Source: Clostridiales bacterium (GTDB lineage: Bacteria; Bacillota; Clostridia; Oscillospirales; Oscillospiraceae). Taken from it: 7,574 bases of DNA. Below the pieces are notes generated by a model. That model made no database searches, was not told where the DNA came from, and saw nothing but the letters and a program-made list of their open reading frames with translations. Positions within the stretch are counted from its first letter, which is position 1. Each line of letters starts with the position of its first letter. Shown here piece after piece: positions 5,296 to 7,574 of the stretch. Made by a program: the position numbers and the translations under genes. The stretch covers positions 1 through 7,574 of the forward strand of contig JAHZEE010000079.1 of the NCBI GenBank assembly GCA_019421975.1, in the 5' to 3' direction.

Positions 5296-6249
5296 ATGGA
5301 ACTGCTTTTCGCATCGATTCTCTTTCTGATCGGCCTGGGGCTGATCGTCAAGGGCGGAGACCTCTTTGTCGACGCCGCGGTCTGGATTGCGCGTGCATCG
5401 GGGATGCCGCAATTTCTGATCGGCGCCACAATTGTCTCCATCGCCACCACCATGCCCGAGCTTGTCGTCTCCTCGCTCGCCGCCATCCACGGGAACATGG
5501 AGATGGCCATTGGCAATGCCGTGGGATCCGTCACCGCCAACACCGGCCTGATTCTCGGCATCTCCGTGGTCATGCTCCCCATTGCCATCGCCCGCAGGCA
5601 GTTTCTCTTCAAGGGGCTGTTGCTGCTGCTCAGCTGCTGTGTGCTGACCTTCTTGTGTCGGGACGGCAGCCTCACGCTGGCGGAGTCGGGCATCATGCTG
5701 GGGCTGTTTGCCCTGTTTTTTGTGGAGAACATTTTGCACGCCCGCGCCCAGGCCGGCGCGCAGACCACTGCGATGCGGCTCCACCCCGGCCGCCGCGAAA
5801 TCGCCGGCAACCTGTTTTTCTTTCTGGTCGGCGCCATCTCCCTTGTAGTCGGCTCCCGCCTCTTGGTCGACAACGGCGAGCTGCTCGCCATCGCCCTCGG
5901 TGTCCCAACCCGGATCATCGCCATCACCCTGGTGGCCATCGGCACCTCGCTTCCGGAGTTTGTCACCGCAATCACCGCGCTCGTCAAGCGCCAGGGCTCC
6001 ATGTCGGTGGGCAACATTCTGGGGGCAAACCTGATCGACATCACCATCATTCTCCCGCTGTGCTCGATCCTCTCCCACGACGCGCTTCCGCTCTCCGCCT
6101 CCAGCAGTATGGTGGATCTGCCCATTATGCTCGCAGAGGTCGGCATTGCCGTCATCCCGACCATCTTCCTGCGCCGGTTCACCCGCCTGCAGGGGCTCTG
6201 TATGGTGGCGCTCTACTGCTGCTACTTAACCTACTCCATCACCATGTGA
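5296..6249 (+). CDS. CaCA-family calcium/cation antiporter (YrbG/NCX-like)
   Basis: A 317-residue polytopic inner-membrane protein, the usual length of bacterial Na+(or H+)/Ca2+ exchangers, with two inverted halves of about five helices each. The alpha-1 repeat is residues 43-88 (GATIVSIATTMPEL... GNAVGSVTANTGLILG). The alpha-2 repeat is residues 209-255 (AITLVAIGTSLPEF... GNILGANLIDI). The ion-binding glutamates are E55 and E221, equivalent to E54 and E213 of Methanocaldococcus NCX. N82 and D248 match N81 and D240. Alpha-1 carries T-T-M-P-E rather than the common T-S-x-P-E, and alpha-2 has A244 where NCX has S236. A hydrophilic loop (about 148-170) joins the halves. ATG at 5296 has GGAGG (5285-5289) six bases upstream. 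It is monocistronic, divergent from the dehydratase operon and closed by a strong terminator. Ca2+ export is the likely role; the coupling ion is not readable. Confidence 0.9.
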   Translation: MELLFASILFLIGLGLIVKGGDLFVDAAVWIARASGMPQFLIGATIVSIATTMPELVVSSLAAIHGNMEMAIGNAVGSVTANTGLILGISVVMLPIAIARRQFLFKGLLLLLSCCVLTFLCRDGSLTLAESGIMLGLFALFFVENILHARAQAGAQTTAMRLHPGRREIAGNLFFFLVGAISLVVGSRLLVDNGELLAIALGVPTRIIAITLVAIGTSLPEFVTAITALVKRQGSMSVGNILGANLIDITIILPLCSILSHDALPLSASSSMVDLPIMLAEVGIAVIPTIFLRRFTRLQGLCMVALYCCYLTYSITM

Positions 6250-6250
6250 C

Positions 6251-6285
6251 AAAACCGGACATGCCGCCTGGCATGTCCGGTTTTT
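6251..6285 (+). terminator. Rho-independent terminator of the antiporter gene
   Basis: Inverted repeat AAAACCGGACATGCC (6251-6265) and GGCATGTCCGGTTTT (6270-6284), loop GCCT, with an 11-bp GC-rich core and a run of five T. It begins one base after the antiporter stop codon. On the minus strand the tail is only four T, so it works mainly rightward. Confidence 0.93.
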
Positions 6286-6299
6286 ATTCCAGCATCTGG

Positions 6300-6311
6300 G
6301 CGCTGCAGCGC
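6300..6311. repeat. Perfect 12-bp palindrome GCGCTGCAGCGC
   Basis: GCGCTGCAGCGC is fully self-complementary and lies 15 bases after the antiporter terminator T-run. It could be a protein-binding site or chance in GC-rich DNA. Confidence 0.5.
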
Positions 6312-6401
6312 AAGCCCCGCCGTCTGTTTTGCCACCGCCGCCTGGGGGCTGGCCGGAGTCGGCTGCACCGCATCAGGCGTAGATTCTCCCCTCTTGTGAA
6401 A

Positions 6402-6433
6402 GGCCCCCGTCCATCTGCCGGCGGACGGGCGCC
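6402..6433. repeat. GC-rich hairpin
   Basis: CCCGTCC (6406-6412) pairs with GGACGGG (6423-6429) around a 10-base loop. After one C-C mismatch, GGC (6402-6404) pairs with GCC (6431-6433). No T-run follows on either strand, so it is not a terminator. Confidence 0.5.
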
Positions 6434-6467
6434 GGAGACGGAGTGGGCGCAAACAGCCGCAGAAAAG

Positions 6468-6508
6468 GGCCTCCCGCTCTCATGGTAATTCCATCAGAGC
6501 GGGAGGTC
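6468..6508. repeat. Long two-part hairpin upstream of the thioesterase promoter
   Basis: CCTCCCGCTCT (6470-6480) pairs with AGAGCGGGAGG (6496-6506), extended outward by a G-U and a G-C pair. After a C-C mismatch, ATGG (6482-6485) pairs with CCAT (6491-6494) around the loop TAATT. On the plus strand no T-run follows. On the minus strand the stem is followed by C then TTTT, so it could end leftward transcription. It stops 7 bases before the -35 box of the next gene. Confidence 0.6.
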
Positions 6509-6515
6509 AATGCAG

Positions 6516-6544
6516 TTGACGCCGGATTCAAAATCCAGTATTAT
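6516..6544 (+). promoter_or_regulatory. Sigma-A promoter of the thioesterase pair, with a dyad in the spacer
   Basis: -35 TTGACG (6516-6521), 17-base spacer, -10 TATTAT (6539-6544), five of six matches in each box. Transcription would start near 6551, about 26 bases before the ATG. The spacer holds a dyad, GGATT (6524-6528) and AATCC (6532-6536) separated by three bases, which could be a repressor site. Confidence 0.75.
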
Positions 6545-6576
6545 TATTTGTAAACTGCTTGGATTGAGGTGACATC

Positions 6577-7038
6577 ATGTCCCATTTAAATGAATTATAC
6601 TCCACAGAACGAATGGCATTGGGAATTCAGGACATCATTGAGAGAGTCCACTCCATCGCCAGCTTTGATCGTTCCATGCAGCCGGAATTTGTCCAATGCG
6701 ATGCCGCAGCTATGACGCTGACCGTCCGGTACCGGGTCTTGCCCTGGATGCTCGGCGCCAATCAGGCGCTGCACAGCGGCATTATGACCGCCATGGCCGA
6801 CGACACCATGGGCGTACTGGCGGACTACAGCGCCGGCGGTCCCGGCACGCCGACAATCACGATGGAGGTGAACCATCTGCACCCCGCGCCCGCAGGCGCC
6901 AGCCTTCTGTTCCAGTCGCAGCTCTGTGCGCTCGAGGAACACATGATTCATATGTCCATCGTGTGCCACGCAGAATCTGCGCCCAGCACACGCCTGCTCA
7001 CCGGGACCGGCATCTACTACCGGCCCACCCAAAAATGA
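6577..7038 (+). CDS. Hotdog-fold PaaI-like thioesterase, first of a tandem pair, atypical active site
   Basis: A 153-residue single hotdog domain of the PaaI/4HBT superfamily, which hydrolyses acyl- or aroyl-CoA thioesters in the cytoplasm. The core segment is residues 50-105: VRYRVLPWML, then LHSGIMTAMADDTMG with the long central helix, then TPTITMEVNHLHPAPAG and a matching last strand pair ending GTGIYYRP. It aligns end to end with the next gene. The usual N...G..HGG motif is altered. The Asn position is G60, the Gly position is Q63 and HGG is H66-S67-G68, while acidic D75-D76 in the helix are kept. Catalysis could therefore be weaker or shifted, or the protein could be a non-catalytic subunit. 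ATG at 6577 has GAGGTG (6566-6571) five bases upstream. A 28-base gap separates it from the second gene, so they are likely one transcript. Substrate unknown. Confidence 0.85.
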   Translation: MSHLNELYSTERMALGIQDIIERVHSIASFDRSMQPEFVQCDAAAMTLTVRYRVLPWMLGANQALHSGIMTAMADDTMGVLADYSAGGPGTPTITMEVNHLHPAPAGASLLFQSQLCALEEHMIHMSIVCHAESAPSTRLLTGTGIYYRPTQK

Positions 7039-7066
7039 GAAAACCATCAGAAAGGATTACCGCATC

Positions 7067-7528
7067 ATGTCTGATTTTCAGATTCCCGCCCGTGAAACCT
7101 GTATGGAGGCCCTGCAGGAGAAGCTCTCCGCTCTGCGCCAGGAGGGCACCTTTGACTCCTTTATGAACCCGCAGCTCGAGCAGTTCGACTACGACAACAA
7201 GGAGCTGACCCTCCGCTTTGAGGTCAAGCCGTGGATGCTCAATGTGCTGGGCATTGTCCACGGCGGCCTGTACGCCTCCATGGCGGACTGCGTCATGGGC
7301 AGCATCAGCTGCTTCTGGACCAGCTCCCCCATCACGCCCTCTGTCTCGCTGCAGATCAATTTCCTGCGCCCAGCCAAGGACGGGGACACACTGCTGTTCC
7401 GCGGAAAAATCATCTCCGCCGGCCGGACCATGATTCACGCCAGCATGACCGCCTGGAAGGCGGGCGCGCCGGACAAGCCGCTTCTGACCGGCTCCGGCAT
7501 CTTTTTTAATCCTCACTCGAAGGATTGA
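7067..7528 (+). CDS. Hotdog-fold PaaI-like thioesterase, second of a tandem pair, canonical motif
   Basis: A 153-residue single hotdog domain, the same length as the preceding gene and alignable throughout: LTLRFEVKPWML against LTVRYRVLPWML, MADCVMG against MADDTMG, and LLTGSGIFFNP against LLTGTGIYYRP. Here the family motif is intact: N59, G62, H65-G66-G67 and D74 (WMLNVLGIVHGG...MADCVMG), the arrangement of active PaaI-type acyl-CoA thioesterases, usually homotetramers. PSVSLQINFLRPAKDGD (91-107) is the typical strand and turn after the helix. The start ATG is preceded by AGAAAGGA about 10 bases upstream, a weaker and more distant ribosome site than other genes here. Translation may depend partly on coupling with the gene 28 bases upstream. 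No clear terminator follows before the window ends. Physiological substrate unknown; housekeeping hydrolysis of stalled acyl-CoA is possible. Confidence 0.9.
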   Translation: MSDFQIPARETCMEALQEKLSALRQEGTFDSFMNPQLEQFDYDNKELTLRFEVKPWMLNVLGIVHGGLYASMADCVMGSISCFWTSSPITPSVSLQINFLRPAKDGDTLLFRGKIISAGRTMIHASMTAWKAGAPDKPLLTGSGIFFNPHSKD

Positions 7529-7574
7529 GAACCTCTGCCGCCACAGCGGCCACCTCCAACGCCGTTCGTTTTTC
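7529..7574. other. 3' end of window, no clear terminator
   Basis: The 46 bases after the second thioesterase contain a short hairpin, GCCGC and GCGGC around CACA, and a later TTTTT near 7569-7573 about 20 bases away. The spacing is too long for a standard Rho-independent terminator. The real one may lie beyond the window. Confidence 0.4.

Larger units (their letters stand above)
6286..6515. other. Gene-free GC-rich stretch with three palindromic elements
   Basis: About 230 bases between the antiporter terminator and the thioesterase promoter, with no ORF having both a credible start and family resemblance. A 73-codon minus frame (6231-6452) is Pro/Ala/Arg-rich, starts with TTG and runs through the terminator into the antiporter gene, so it is not called. 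The stretch holds a perfect 12-bp palindrome, a hairpin with 7- and 3-bp stems, and a 17-bp two-part hairpin, listed separately. It may hold a structured RNA, degraded gene remains or only intergenic GC-rich sequence. Confidence 0.5.

Noticed and set aside
6231..6452. 73-codon minus frame (TTG start), Pro/Ala/Arg-rich, possibly part of a broken minus-strand gene
   Set aside because: No ribosome site, runs through the terminator into the antiporter gene and resembles no family; composition alone does not support a pseudogene.
5160..6488. 442-codon plus frame overlapping the antiporter
   Set aside because: Reads out of frame with the antiporter, is Arg/His/Pro-rich and passes through the strong terminator at 6251-6285.
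6516..6540. GGATTCAAAATCC resembling a tRNA T-arm
   Set aside because: No acceptor, D-arm or anticodon arm can be placed around it, and it lies inside a good promoter spacer.
7529..7574. Possible terminator after the second thioesterase
   Set aside because: The short 5-bp hairpin is about 20 bases away from the T-run, too far for an intrinsic terminator.

Overview
The window reads as a GC-rich, low-complexity-free stretch of a strictly anaerobic Firmicute, most likely a gut clostridium of the Oscillospiraceae/Ruminococcaceae type. This is inferred from strong GGAGG ribosome sites, short intergenic gaps, compact terminators, an oxygen-sensitive 4-hydroxybutyryl-CoA dehydratase-type enzyme and a Clostridium/Thermoanaerobacter-type NADP-dependent secondary alcohol dehydrogenase. 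No mobile element, CRISPR array, rRNA or tRNA gene was found.

Layout. (1) 1-1308, plus strand: the 3' part of an NCS2/AzgA-type purine permease, cut by the window edge. It ends at a bidirectional terminator (1322-1353) that also serves the convergent minus-strand operon. (2) 4996-1369, minus strand: a tight four-gene operon with gaps of 6, 16 and 24 bases. In transcription order it holds a 4-hydroxybutyryl-CoA dehydratase/vinylacetyl-CoA isomerase homologue with all four Fe-S ligands intact, a small cysteine-motif protein of unknown function, a zinc NADP-type secondary alcohol dehydrogenase and an SDR oxidoreductase. A good sigma-A promoter (TTGATT-N17-TATAAT, 5073-5101) drives it, with several dyads around the start of transcription. 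(3) 4997-5295: divergent intergenic region; the rightward gene has its own probable promoter and a leader of about 140 bases. (4) 5296-6249, plus strand: a CaCA-family cation/Ca2+ antiporter followed by a strong terminator. (5) 6286-6576: a gene-free stretch with three strong palindromes or hairpins and a near-consensus promoter. (6) 6577-7528, plus strand: two tandem, divergent hotdog-fold (PaaI-like) thioesterase paralogues.

How they fit together. The minus-strand operon is the most interesting part. It pairs a radical flavin/Fe-S dehydratase with two predicted NADP(H)-linked carbonyl/alcohol oxidoreductases and a small Cys protein. It lacks the CoA-transferase and the iron-dependent 4-hydroxybutyrate dehydrogenase of the known GABA/succinate-to-butyrate pathway, at least within this window. 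The natural reading is a reductive or dehydrating route for a hydroxylated acyl-CoA, possibly 4-hydroxybutyrate and possibly a different substrate. The tandem thioesterases form a separate transcription unit and could hydrolyse acyl-CoA products, but nothing in the sequence ties them to the operon.
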